From UBA6183 sp943372215 (GTDB lineage Bacteria > Bacteroidota > Bacteroidia > UKL13-3): a stretch of 64,000 bases of DNA. Below the pieces are notes generated by a model. The model was given only the letters and a program-made list of their open reading frames with translations, was not told the origin of the DNA and searched no databases. This document shows, one piece after another, positions 36,079 to 46,109 of this stretch (position 1 is its first letter; each line of letters starts with the position of its first letter). Where the stretch lies: contig CALRXU020000022.1 of NCBI GenBank assembly GCA_943372215.1, positions 8,362-72,361 of the forward strand, written 5' to 3'. A program made the position numbers and the translations under genes.

Positions 36079-38004
36079 TTAATATATACCGCCTATGGTG
36101 CGGTTGTTCCAGTTTTTGTTTGCTGATAAAGGTAATTTTGCTGGTGGGTTTTCAAAAACAACTTGCTCGTTTAATGACGCAATAAAATCCAATAAGTATT
36201 GCTTTTCTATTGATGTTAAATGCAGGGAGTCGCTGGATAAGGTTTGGTTTGGAACATTTAAGCCTCTTCCGGCACCACCTCCTGCATTATAAAAATCAAT
36301 AACCTCCGATAAGGATTTAAAAACACCATTGTGCATGTAAGGTTTTGTTGCAGCACTGTTCCTTATTGTACCTGTTCTAAATGCATTCAGCGTCTCGTTG
36401 GCTGGGTTAATATTGTAACGGCCTTTATCATTACTAATTAAAGAGTAATTGGTGTCTTCTGGTACTCCAAGTACCTCAAATTCAGAACCAACATATGGTG
36501 GTTTTACGCCATTAAATTGGGGCGCAAAATGGCAGGTGCCGCACTGTGCTTTACCCATAAACAAGTTAAAACCTAAAACGGCATTGGAACTCAATTCTTG
36601 TTTCTTATTCATGGCCTCATCAAAAGGAGCAGTGTACTTGCTAAACTTGCTGTAATAATAAGTAATTGCAGATGCAATATGCGTGGCATTTATCTCTTTT
36701 TCTTGTGGAGTATATTTTAATAAATAAGTCAATAACTTGTTATACTCTTTGCAACTCATCACTTTAGTAACCAATTCCTTTTCTGTATTTCCCATTTCTG
36801 CATTGTTGGTAATTACCCCAATGGTTTGGTCCTGCAAACTAATGTGTTTTCCATCAGCCATAATCAAGTGGTTGTATTGCGCATTAAGCAGGGAAGGGGT
36901 GTTGCGGGCTAAAAATCCATTGTGGTTAAATTCTAAAGCTGTCGGGCTTACGGTATCAGTAAAAAAGCTATTGGGATTATGGCATGATGCACAACTTCTC
37001 TGGTTATTACCAGAAAGTATGGGGTCAAAAAATAACAACTTACCCAAGCGGTCAATCTCTGCCAAGTCCTTTTCATCAGTTACCCGTAAAAAAACACCTT
37101 TAGGGTTCTGTCCACGGTATAAATCTTTTGAAAAAATGGAAGAAGCCTGTTTGTTTAATGAATAATCAACCATGCTTTTACTGGCTACTTGATATTTAAC
37201 AATCATTTGCTGGTTTAATGCAAACAGCGGATTAACATAATCTCGGATAAAAGTAAAGTGGTCAAACAGGGTATAATCTGTTGGTTGCGATTCTGCAAAC
37301 TGCAAGGCTTGTTTGTAAAGTTGCAAGTAGGCTGTATGCAAAGCTACTTTAGGATAACTCTCATTGTACAGTTGGTAAATACGCTCCACTTGTAGCAGCA
37401 TCATGTTTAGCTCAGGAATAACCCTACTTGGTTGAGGGCAATCAAATCCACTGGTGTAAATAGTAGCCAGATTTAGTAAAAACAAGCGGTTACATAAATA
37501 AAAATGGTGGTAAGAGGAGAGAAGCGTGGTAATAGAATCGGCATAAAATGTTTTAGTTGCCTGTAAACTTTGCTGTAATAAATCCAATAAATAATCTTTG
37601 TTCACATGGTCTTCATCTAGGTGTTGCAGTGCTAAAGTATAGCCAGCACCTTCGCGCCTATATGGCTTTTCAAATTTTTCAAATACTTCAGTTTCCCATT
37701 CAATGGGCAAAGGGCCATTTATTTTTTTGTACGAAAGCGGTTCAAGATACCTCAGCCAAAAATCTACCCCCTTCAGGTTATTTCTTGTTTCAATAATGGC
37801 TTGTTTTATGGAAGCAATGTCGGTTTCATGCTCCAAGTTGCTATGTTGTACTTTTGCAATTAATTGCTCCTGCATCTGCTTAAATGCAGTTATTCTGGTT
37901 ATATAATCCAATTGGTATGCATCTGATTGTTTAAACACATTAAACGAAAAGGTGATACACCCTATGGCAACAATAAAAAATAAAAATATTAAAGGTCTCT
38001 TCAT
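36079..38004 (-). CDS. MauG-type di-heme cytochrome c peroxidase with extended N-terminus
   Basis: A 641-residue exported protein. The first ~300 residues are helical and resemble an imelysin-like region. The C-terminal half is a MauG/CcpA di-heme domain with CASCH (in RSCASCHNPNSFF) and CGTCH (in QCGTCHFAPQFNG), plus the family stretch PYMHNGVFKSLSEVIDFYNAGGG. It should reduce peroxide or oxidise a partner in the periplasm. The cytochrome c gene 6 nt downstream supports an electron-transfer pair. Heme attachment would depend on the Ccm pathway, of which ccmB is in this window. Confidence 0.87.
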   Translation of the reverse strand: MKRPLIFLFFIVAIGCITFSFNVFKQSDAYQLDYITRITAFKQMQEQLIAKVQHSNLEHETDIASIKQAIIETRNNLKGVDFWLRYLEPLSYKKINGPLPIEWETEVFEKFEKPYRREGAGYTLALQHLDEDHVNKDYLLDLLQQSLQATKTFYADSITTLLSSYHHFYLCNRLFLLNLATIYTSGFDCPQPSRVIPELNMMLLQVERIYQLYNESYPKVALHTAYLQLYKQALQFAESQPTDYTLFDHFTFIRDYVNPLFALNQQMIVKYQVASKSMVDYSLNKQASSIFSKDLYRGQNPKGVFLRVTDEKDLAEIDRLGKLLFFDPILSGNNQRSCASCHNPNSFFTDTVSPTALEFNHNGFLARNTPSLLNAQYNHLIMADGKHISLQDQTIGVITNNAEMGNTEKELVTKVMSCKEYNKLLTYLLKYTPQEKEINATHIASAITYYYSKFSKYTAPFDEAMNKKQELSSNAVLGFNLFMGKAQCGTCHFAPQFNGVKPPYVGSEFEVLGVPEDTNYSLISNDKGRYNINPANETLNAFRTGTIRNSAATKPYMHNGVFKSLSEVIDFYNAGGGAGRGLNVPNQTLSSDSLHLTSIEKQYLLDFIASLNEQVVFENPPAKLPLSANKNWNNRTIGGIY

Positions 38005-38033
38005 GTAAACAATTTGCCGTCTGTTAAAAGCAT

Positions 38034-38066
38034 AAAAACGGAAGGCTTTAGCAAGCCTCCCGTTTT
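38034..38066 (-). terminator. Terminator after the giant phosphatase-like gene
   Basis: AAAACGG-A-AGGCTT and AAGCCT-C-CCGTTTT form a hairpin with a TAGC loop downstream of the minus-strand stop at 38091. Confidence 0.8.
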
Positions 38067-38090
38067 GAGTTTGAAATGTATTACCAACTG

Positions 38091-41000
38091 TTAGTGCATT
38101 ACGACTAATTTGATGGTGTTTGATTTGTTACCTGATGTTAAATGAATAAAGTAAACCCCATTTTGCAGTCCTGCCGTAGGAAGTTCCAAATTATTTTCAC
38201 CTGCTACCAAACTTTTAGTAACACTTGCTATTGCTTCTTTGCCTTGAATATCAACAACGTTAACCGTTACTTCTTCTTGTTGGCTTAGAAGCAAGGTTAA
38301 AGTGGTGTTATCAGAAGTTGGATTAGGGAACAATTTAACAAATGAACTAAGTTGATTAGCATTATTTAAGCCTACTTTACGAGTAGCCTCACCTTTTAAA
38401 CTAAAGGTAAATGTACCTTCATTTTCATCAGAGTTAACAATAGATATAGTAGCAGTTCTGTTTCCTTCAGCCAATGGTGCAAATTGAACACTAATTGTTT
38501 GTGATGCATTAGGAGCAATGTTCCAAGGTAATGTTGGTGTGTTTACCAAAGTAAACTCACTTGCATTTGTTCCTGTAAAGTTAATTGCACTTACCTGTAA
38601 GCTATCAGAGCCGGTGTTTCTTACAGTAAAGGCGTTGGTACGTTTAGCATCCTTTTCAATTGCACCAAAGTCAGTGTTATCAGCAACGGTTGGGGTAACA
38701 TCACCAGAAGCAATGTCGTTGTTGTCACCAATTACTACAATTTCCTCCTCAAGCGAGTTACCTTGCAATGCAAAACTGTAAGCAGGCTCATCAAGGTCAT
38801 TGCTTCCGATGTTAATTGTACCTGAACGAACACCTGCACTTGTTGGGGTGAATTTAACTGTCATGCTGGCCGAACCATTAGGAAGAATGGCTAATGGGAA
38901 TGTAGGAGCCGCAACCAATGTAAATTCACTTGCATTTGTACCTGTGAAGCTAGCACCAGTAATACTTAAGGTATCGTTACCAATATTTTGAACAACAAAC
39001 TCACGGTTAATAGAACCATTTTTACTTACGCTACCAAAGTTAGTAAAGTCTACAGTGCTTGGTGTGTTATCACCATTTGATATGTTGGTATTGTTACCTT
39101 GAATATTTATCTCAGGAGTGATAGCGGTAGCCTGTATGCTAAAGTCATATGGATTTTCATCAGCATCATTGCTTGCAATATTCACAGTAGCTGAACGTAA
39201 GCCAAAAGCAATTGGCGTGCACCTTACTGTTATGCTTCTGTTAGTTCCAGGAGCAATAACCATTGGGAAAGAGTTAGTTCCAGTTAAAGCAAACTCTGTG
39301 TTTTGAGCACCAGTAAATGTAATACCTGTAACTCTTAACGAATCAGACCCTATATTTTGAATACTAAATGCACGTGAGGCATTGCTGCTTAAATCAATGG
39401 TTCCAAAGTCAGTATTATCATTTGTTGCAGGAGTAACATCTCCGTCTGCTACATTATTACCATTACCTTGGATGTTGATGTCAGCAGGGCTAACCGTTCC
39501 TCTTAATGCGTAAGTGAATGTTCCTTCATCAAAATCATTGGTATTTAACTGGATATTTGCTGAACGAGTACCTGAACCAAGTGCTATAAATCTCACAACA
39601 ATGTTTTGTGTGCCATTTGCAGGGATTGATATTGGGAAGGTTAATGAACTGTTCAATGCAAAGTCTGCTGCATTTGCTCCAGTAAAGCTAATTCCTCTTA
39701 AAGTTAAGCTACCTGGTCCAGCATTTCTGATGCTGTAAGTTCTGGTTCTGCTTGTTCCTACAACAGAGCTTCCAAAATCAGTACTATCTGATACCAATGG
39801 TGTGACATCGTTATTAGGAATTTCAACAGCACCACCAAATACACTAACCTCAGGATTTGAGTTGGCTGTTTCAGCGCTGTACAATTTTAAAATTTGTCCA
39901 CCTTCAACCAAATCACCAGGCAAAGTATAATGAGCTTGGTCAACCATTAAGAAATTACCAGCACCTAAAATGTCTTGCACATCAATAATACCTGAAGCCT
40001 CTTCATCAATAGTTAAGAAGTTAGGCGCACCAGTAATAAATCTGGTTGAATCATGGTAGGCAAGAACCCTTAATTGGTCAGTAGCGGTTGTGTACTCCCA
40101 AACTTTACCAATGTGAATGTTGTTTCCAACATCTTCTTGAATAAGCAGATGTCCAAAATTGTCAAAACCGATGTTATCCATCATTTTCGGGCCTTCAGTG
40201 CCATCTAACACGGCTGTAATTGTACCACCAGTAGTTGGGTTTTTGATGTCGTTAAAACGCAACCTCCACAAACGGCTTGGAGCAGTAAATGCATTGGTAG
40301 TTACAAAGTAAAAATCATTTGGACTAGCTGGATCCCATGCACCATCTTCAGGACGTAAGAAATTAGTTACACCTAAGTTGTTGCTACGGGTATTTAAGGC
40401 AGCACCAGATGAATCTCTTACATTGCCTAAATCAACCATAGTAAATGCAGTATTAGGAGTTGGGAAGCTGCCAGAAACCTCAGTAGTTAAACCAGCTACA
40501 GCCACACCATACAATTTACCATTGGTTAAACCAGCTCTGTCAACCTCAGTTCCAGTATTGGTTTTAGTGCCAACATACATGTAAACCTGTCCAGGAGTGG
40601 CATCATCAGTGCCAGCCACAACGGTTAAGTTACCAGAAGCAGGGGTAGCAACTGCATTTTCCCAAGAGAATTTACCTAAGCCAGGTAACTCATAAGAAGT
40701 ACCTGCATTAACGCCAGTTGCAATGTGTCCGAAAGCACGGCCTTCAGTTCCATTTTCTTCGCCATTCATAAAAATACGCTCTTGAGTGCCCAAACCAGTA
40801 ACAGGGTTGTAAAACGCATTTATAGGAGGCAAATCAGCAGAACAAAAACGACCAAACGCTTTTTTGCTGGTAGTATCTGCTGGGTTAAATAAAGTATATC
40901 CAACACCAGGAGTATATAAGTTAACTTTAGAAATTAAATCAGCACCTGAAATAACTGCTAAGCTTTTTTTATCAATCATCCACTTAGAAACAAAAGCACC

Positions 41001-44000
41001 TCTCGCACCATGCGCACGAATACCACCAACAGTATTACCCAACTCATGATTTACCAAAAGTGTAAATGTTCCATTGCCATTATCATAAGCACCAGCACCA
41101 TCAGGAATACCAACCATTTTATAACCATTGCTTGTGCTATCGCCAACGGTAATAATAGCGGTGGTTTTAACACCAGGAGCAGCAGGAACGATGTAAGGTG
41201 TTTGCGTGCTGCTTGGTCCGGCACCAGCAAAAGCGTTGGCAGTTTTTGGATTAAATAACCTCAAAATTTGCCCGCCTTCAACCAAATCACCAGGCAAAGC
41301 ATAATGAGCTTGGTCAACCATTAAGAAGTTACCAGCACCTAAAATGTCTTGCACATCAATAATACCTGAAGCCTCTTCATCAATAGTTAAAAAGTTAGGC
41401 GCACCAGCAATAAACCTTGTTGAGTCGTGGTAAGCAATTACCGTAAGTTGATCTAAAGCCGTATTGTATTGCCATATTTTACCAATATGAGCGTTGCTTC
41501 CAACATCTTCTTGAATTAATAAGTTTCCAAAATTATCAAAGCCGATGTTATCCATCATTTTAGGACCTTCAGTTCCATCCAATACAGCTGTAATTGTACC
41601 ACCAGTAGTTGGGTTTTTGATGTCGTTAAAACGCAATCTCCATAAACGGCTTGGCGCAGTAAATGCATTGGTGGTTACAAAGTAAAAGTCATTTGGACTA
41701 GCAGGATCCCAAGCACCATCTTCTGGACGTAAGAAATTAGTTACACCAAGCGAATTGCTGCGGGTATTTAAAGCAGCACCAGTTGAATCTTTTACATTGC
41801 CCAAATCAACTAAAGTAAATGCAGTATTAGGAGTTGGGAAGCTGCCAGAAACCTCAGTAGTTAATCCAGCTACAGCCACACCATACAATTTACCATTGGT
41901 TAAACCAGCCCTATCAACCTCAGTTCCAGTATTGGTTTTAGTACCAATATACATGTAAACTTGTCCAGGAGTGGCATCATCTGTTCCTGCCACAACGGTT
42001 AAGTTACCAGAAGCAGGGGTAGCCACTGCATTTTCCCATGAGAATTTACCTAAGCCAGGTAACTCATAAGAAGTACCTGCATTAACGCCAGTAGCAATGT
42101 GTCCGAAAGCACGGCCTTCAGCACCAATCTCTTCACCATTCATAAAAATGCGCTCTTGCGTACCCAAGCCAGTAGCCGGGTTAAAAAATGCATTTACAGG
42201 AGGTAAATCTGCAGAGCAAAAACGGCCAAACGCTTTTTTGCTGGTAGTATCTGCTGGGTTAAATAAAGTATAACCAATACCAGGAGTATATAAGTTAACT
42301 TTAGAAATTAAATCAGAACCAGAAACAACGGATAAGTTACTTTTGTTAATTACCCATTTAGAAACAAATGCACCTTTAGCACCATGAGCACGAACTCCGC
42401 CAGCAGTGCTGCCTAACTCATGATTTACCAAAAGGGTAAATGTTCCATTGCCATTGTCATAAGCACCAGCACCATCAGGGATACCAACCATTTTATAACC
42501 AGTACTTGTGCTATCGCCAACGGTGATAATCGCATCAATATCTACACCAGCAGTAGCAGGTAATAAATATGGAGATTGTGAGCTATTTGGTCCAGCACCA
42601 GCAAAAGCATTAGCCGTTGTTGGGTTAAACATGCTTAAAATTTGTCCACCTTCAACCAAATCTCCAGCTATAGCATAATGAGCCTGATCAACCATTAAGA
42701 AGTTACCAGCACCTAGAATATCTTGCACGTCAATAATACCTGAACCTTCTTCATCAATGGTTAAGAAGTTAGGTGCACCTGTAACAAATCTGCTAGAATC
42801 ATGTGATGCAATTAAAGTTAGTTTATCCAAAATGGTATTGTATTGCCAGGTTTTACCAAGATGAGCATTGCTTCCAACATCTTCTTGAATTAATAAGTTT
42901 CCAAAGTTATCAAAACCAATGTTATCCATCATTTTAGGTCCTTCAGTACCATCCAATACCGCATTAATTGTACCACCAGCAGTTGGGTTTTTGATGTCGT
43001 TAAAACGTAATCTCCACAAGCGGCTTGGTGCAGTAAAGGCATTTGTAGTTACAAAGTAAAAATCATTTGGATTAGCAGGATCCCATGCACCGTCTTCAGG
43101 GCGTAAGAAGTTTGTTACTCCTAACGTATTACTTCTGGTGTTTAAGGCAGCACCACTAGAGTCTCTTACATTGCCTAAATCCAATAAGAAGAATTGGGTG
43201 TTCGGGAAAGGCAAACTGGTTGATGACTCAGCAGTCAAACCATTTACAGCTACACCATACAATTTGCCATTGGTTAAACCAGCTCTGTCAACCTCAGTTC
43301 CAGTATTGGTTTTAGTGCCAATATATATGTAAACCTGTCCAGGTGTAGCATCATCTGTGCCAGCCACAACAGTTAAGTTACCAGAAGCAGGGGTAGCAAC
43401 TGCATTTTCCCAAGAGAATTTACCTAAGCCAGGTAACTCATAAGTAGTACCTGCATTAACGCCAGTTGCAATGTGTCCGAAAGCACGGCCTTCAGTTCCA
43501 TTTTCTTCACCATTCATAAAAATACGCTCTTGAGTGCCCAAACCAGTAACAGGGTTGTAAAACGCATTTATAGGAGGTAAATCTGCAGAGCAAAAACGGC
43601 CAAACGCTTTTTTGCTGGTAGTATCTGCTGGGTTAAATAAAGTATAACCAACACCAGGAGTATATAAGTTAACTTTAGAAATTAAATCAGAACCAGAAAC
43701 AACGGATAAGTTACTTTTGTTAATTACCCATTTAGAAACAAACGCACCTTTAGCACCATGAGCACGAACTCCGCCAGCAGTGCTGCCTAACTCGTGGTTT
43801 ACCAAAAGTGTAAATGTTCCGTTGCCATTGTCATAAGCACCAGCACCATCAGGGATACCAGCCATTTTATAACCTGTGCTTGTGCTATCACCAACTGTAA
43901 TAATTGAAGTTAAGGTAACTCCAGGTTGCGCGGGTAGTAAGTATGGTGTTTGTGATGAACTTAAACCTGTTTGACCTTGAGACAAGGTAGGAGCAATTGG

Positions 44001-45341
44001 TCTTCTGTAATTTGCCAATTTATCAGCACCACTTAAACGGTAAGTTACAAGATGGCTGGTAAGGTTTGTGGCTACAGGAATTCCGTCAGCCAATGAAGAG
44101 CTTTGCCCATAGTCATTGTCGTTACATATAGCAATGGTACTGTCATTAATAATGGCTAAACCTTCTGCTTTGTCGTAAGCCGCAGGCCAAGCATTGGCCA
44201 ATAAATCCATTTCTAATGTTTTTCTTACAGCTTTAATACCAAATCCAGCAAGTCCTGTTGAGTCAGCTAGAGCCTCTAAAGTGCTTGTGCCACCATATAA
44301 ACCAGAGTTGACAGCAGTAGCTCCATTTATATTAATCATGTACAAACGTTTAAAGTCACTGGTTCCGCGAGCTGCAGCTTCCAATACTAAAAAAGTACTA
44401 TCATTAATGGCAGCCATATCACCAATTTTCCAATCTTGCGGGCGAATTTGATTTCCGCCAGAAGCTCCAATAGTACCATCATTAATATAAACCAACATGC
44501 GTGTTACATTGGTTGCAGGATCAATCTCTAAAATGCGGTGTATACGAGAAGTTGCAGCAACTGCTGAACTTGGATAGTATATAGGACTTTGAATAGCGGC
44601 ATAAATTTTACCATTTGGGGCCATAGCAATACCTTCAAAACCACGGTTGTTTCTGCGGTACTTAAATGCGGTGTCGATAGCAACGTCAACTGATTGTAGT
44701 CCAGATAAATTTGCATAAGGAGTATAACGGGTTAATAAAACACCATTAGGGCTTACTTTCCAAATGGTTGGCCCACCTTCTTCACAAAGCCAGAAATTTC
44801 CGTCTTTATCTAAAATAATACCTTCGGCATCAATACCAAAAGTATCTTTAGGGGTAGTTTTTAAGTTGAAATTAGCACAATCTTGTACCGTATCAGTTGA
44901 TGCTACTTCAGTGGCAGTACTACCTAATCCAGTAGGGTTAATAATACCAGAAGCAACAGTGCCATTAGGACGCTTAATAGTAATTGTTTGTAAAATTTGA
45001 ATAGAGTTACCAATAACCCTAATGCGATGGATTTTTGGTGCATAAGATGGGAATGCATACATCTTGTCGTAAGTTGGTCGGCAAGCTGGTAAGTTGGCAT
45101 TTGCACAATCAACATTTACACCCCTGTCAGAGCAAACCCAAAACTCTGTTCCATTGGTGCCCGCAATTGGGTACAGCCCAGAAAAACCTGCTTCACGGAA
45201 ATTCACCCCTTTGTAGGTTCCAATAGCAGGGGAGTTGGTGTTTTCGTAGTCAACTAATTTGTTAATTTGGGCATTGCTTTCTGCTTGGGAGAGTAGGAGA
45301 AAACAAAAGCCGAGAAAGGCTCGAGTCAAATTTTTTGTCAT
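38091..45341 (-). CDS. Giant secreted protein: phytase-like domain, three PhoX-like repeats, four choice-of-anchor-D domains, T9SS tail
   Basis: A 2416-residue T9SS cargo. After a signal peptide (LLLSQAESNAQ), residues about 30-455 resemble the esterase-like activity of phytase domain (TEFWVCSDRG, GIDAEGIILDKDGNFWLCEEGG). Three units of about 457 residues follow (~457-914, ~914-1372, ~1372-1827). They resemble DUF839/PhoX alkaline phosphatases, with GIPDGAGAYDNGNGTFTLLV, VNHELG, RPEDGAWDP and SRLWRLRFNDI in each. Four choice-of-anchor-D (Ig-like) domains (~1827-2314) and a T9SS type A tail ending in NTIKLVVMH complete it. The three units are close to identical at DNA level. Extracellular phosphate release is a reasonable inference. 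Confidence 0.85.
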   Translation of the reverse strand: MTKNLTRAFLGFCFLLLSQAESNAQINKLVDYENTNSPAIGTYKGVNFREAGFSGLYPIAGTNGTEFWVCSDRGVNVDCANANLPACRPTYDKMYAFPSYAPKIHRIRVIGNSIQILQTITIKRPNGTVASGIINPTGLGSTATEVASTDTVQDCANFNLKTTPKDTFGIDAEGIILDKDGNFWLCEEGGPTIWKVSPNGVLLTRYTPYANLSGLQSVDVAIDTAFKYRRNNRGFEGIAMAPNGKIYAAIQSPIYYPSSAVAATSRIHRILEIDPATNVTRMLVYINDGTIGASGGNQIRPQDWKIGDMAAINDSTFLVLEAAARGTSDFKRLYMININGATAVNSGLYGGTSTLEALADSTGLAGFGIKAVRKTLEMDLLANAWPAAYDKAEGLAIINDSTIAICNDNDYGQSSSLADGIPVATNLTSHLVTYRLSGADKLANYRRPIAPTLSQGQTGLSSSQTPYLLPAQPGVTLTSIITVGDSTSTGYKMAGIPDGAGAYDNGNGTFTLLVNHELGSTAGGVRAHGAKGAFVSKWVINKSNLSVVSGSDLISKVNLYTPGVGYTLFNPADTTSKKAFGRFCSADLPPINAFYNPVTGLGTQERIFMNGEENGTEGRAFGHIATGVNAGTTYELPGLGKFSWENAVATPASGNLTVVAGTDDATPGQVYIYIGTKTNTGTEVDRAGLTNGKLYGVAVNGLTAESSTSLPFPNTQFFLLDLGNVRDSSGAALNTRSNTLGVTNFLRPEDGAWDPANPNDFYFVTTNAFTAPSRLWRLRFNDIKNPTAGGTINAVLDGTEGPKMMDNIGFDNFGNLLIQEDVGSNAHLGKTWQYNTILDKLTLIASHDSSRFVTGAPNFLTIDEEGSGIIDVQDILGAGNFLMVDQAHYAIAGDLVEGGQILSMFNPTTANAFAGAGPNSSQSPYLLPATAGVDIDAIITVGDSTSTGYKMVGIPDGAGAYDNGNGTFTLLVNHELGSTAGGVRAHGAKGAFVSKWVINKSNLSVVSGSDLISKVNLYTPGIGYTLFNPADTTSKKAFGRFCSADLPPVNAFFNPATGLGTQERIFMNGEEIGAEGRAFGHIATGVNAGTSYELPGLGKFSWENAVATPASGNLTVVAGTDDATPGQVYMYIGTKTNTGTEVDRAGLTNGKLYGVAVAGLTTEVSGSFPTPNTAFTLVDLGNVKDSTGAALNTRSNSLGVTNFLRPEDGAWDPASPNDFYFVTTNAFTAPSRLWRLRFNDIKNPTTGGTITAVLDGTEGPKMMDNIGFDNFGNLLIQEDVGSNAHIGKIWQYNTALDQLTVIAYHDSTRFIAGAPNFLTIDEEASGIIDVQDILGAGNFLMVDQAHYALPGDLVEGGQILRLFNPKTANAFAGAGPSSTQTPYIVPAAPGVKTTAIITVGDSTSNGYKMVGIPDGAGAYDNGNGTFTLLVNHELGNTVGGIRAHGARGAFVSKWMIDKKSLAVISGADLISKVNLYTPGVGYTLFNPADTTSKKAFGRFCSADLPPINAFYNPVTGLGTQERIFMNGEENGTEGRAFGHIATGVNAGTSYELPGLGKFSWENAVATPASGNLTVVAGTDDATPGQVYMYVGTKTNTGTEVDRAGLTNGKLYGVAVAGLTTEVSGSFPTPNTAFTMVDLGNVRDSSGAALNTRSNNLGVTNFLRPEDGAWDPASPNDFYFVTTNAFTAPSRLWRLRFNDIKNPTTGGTITAVLDGTEGPKMMDNIGFDNFGHLLIQEDVGNNIHIGKVWEYTTATDQLRVLAYHDSTRFITGAPNFLTIDEEASGIIDVQDILGAGNFLMVDQAHYTLPGDLVEGGQILKLYSAETANSNPEVSVFGGAVEIPNNDVTPLVSDSTDFGSSVVGTSRTRTYSIRNAGPGSLTLRGISFTGANAADFALNSSLTFPISIPANGTQNIVVRFIALGSGTRSANIQLNTNDFDEGTFTYALRGTVSPADINIQGNGNNVADGDVTPATNDNTDFGTIDLSSNASRAFSIQNIGSDSLRVTGITFTGAQNTEFALTGTNSFPMVIAPGTNRSITVRCTPIAFGLRSATVNIASNDADENPYDFSIQATAITPEINIQGNNTNISNGDNTPSTVDFTNFGSVSKNGSINREFVVQNIGNDTLSITGASFTGTNASEFTLVAAPTFPLAILPNGSASMTVKFTPTSAGVRSGTINIGSNDLDEPAYSFALQGNSLEEEIVVIGDNNDIASGDVTPTVADNTDFGAIEKDAKRTNAFTVRNTGSDSLQVSAINFTGTNASEFTLVNTPTLPWNIAPNASQTISVQFAPLAEGNRTATISIVNSDENEGTFTFSLKGEATRKVGLNNANQLSSFVKLFPNPTSDNTTLTLLLSQQEEVTVNVVDIQGKEAIASVTKSLVAGENNLELPTAGLQNGVYFIHLTSGNKSNTIKLVVMH
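39860..43970 (-). repeat. Three near-identical ~1.37-kb tandem DNA repeats inside one gene
   Basis: The boundaries on the plus strand are about 39860, 41225, 42600 and 43970 (approximate). Each unit repeats stretches such as AACCTCAGTTCCAGTATTGG and GTTAAGTTACCAGAAGCAGG with few substitutions. The high identity suggests recent duplication or gene conversion. Confidence 0.85.
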
Positions 45342-45540
45342 AACATTATTGTTTGCGACAAAGCAAGTAGAGCCATGTTGTCAAAACATCTATAATGAGT
45401 TAATAAAAGGTTAGCGAATAATTATGTAAATAAGAAGTGCGGACCAAATTACCCCCTCAGTTAACAAGGTGTAAATAACCGATGCTTATGGGAAAATCAG
45501 GTGGGAAAGCAGCAATTAAAAGGTAAAAAAGTAAAGAAGA

Positions 45541-46029
45541 TTAGTTTAATGCTGCTGAGCTGTCTTGTTGCAAGTGCCGTTTTGAAGCCTTTGCCCAATT
45601 CACCAATAGCAACATCTGAGCATCATTAAGCGTGGCATTTTTATGAAGAAGCGTATAAGAACCCAGCGGCATTTCACCAGATTCAACCATCTCAACTACT
45701 TCATCCAGCTTATGCAATTGACGTTTCTTTTTATAAGAAGCAAACTCACTAAAGTTTAACTCACTTTTGCCTTCTTCTACATGATGATTCAACCAAAAAC
45801 CAACAGGTTGGATTCGGCTATACCAAGGATAAACAGTTGCATTACTGTGGCAATCATTGCAACTGGCAACTAACAGTTGCTTCACTTCGGGAGAAACAGG
45901 TACACAATTGGTAATGTCTTGTTCACCAAAAGTACTCCCATTATTTTGGGTCATCGGTATAAACTGAATAAGCACCAATAAGATGATGAATACTATTCCA
46001 ATTTGCAACACTCTTTTTTTTCTAAACAT
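45541..46029 (-). CDS. Heme-binding domain protein (Haem_bd family)
   Basis: A 162-residue protein with an N-terminal membrane anchor (residues 8-26) and one heme c motif, CNDCH (Cys57-His61), in SCNDCHSNATVYPWYSRIQPV, the mark of the cytochrome-like heme-binding family PF14376. Periplasmic, function not assigned. The 199-nt gap upstream (45342-45540) shows no gene. Confidence 0.85.
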   Translation of the reverse strand: MFRKKRVLQIGIVFIILLVLIQFIPMTQNNGSTFGEQDITNCVPVSPEVKQLLVASCNDCHSNATVYPWYSRIQPVGFWLNHHVEEGKSELNFSEFASYKKKRQLHKLDEVVEMVESGEMPLGSYTLLHKNATLNDAQMLLLVNWAKASKRHLQQDSSAALN

Positions 46030-46109
46030 ATCAGATAGAACTTTATAACAACTGCAATTTCAACTTAATAAAGGTAATAATTGTAATTGTACCAATTTTA
46101 ATATTAAAA

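Noticed and set aside
39860..43970. Possible CRISPR or minisatellite in the repeated region
   Set aside because: The repeats are 1.37-kb coding units with a continuous frame, not short direct repeats with spacers.
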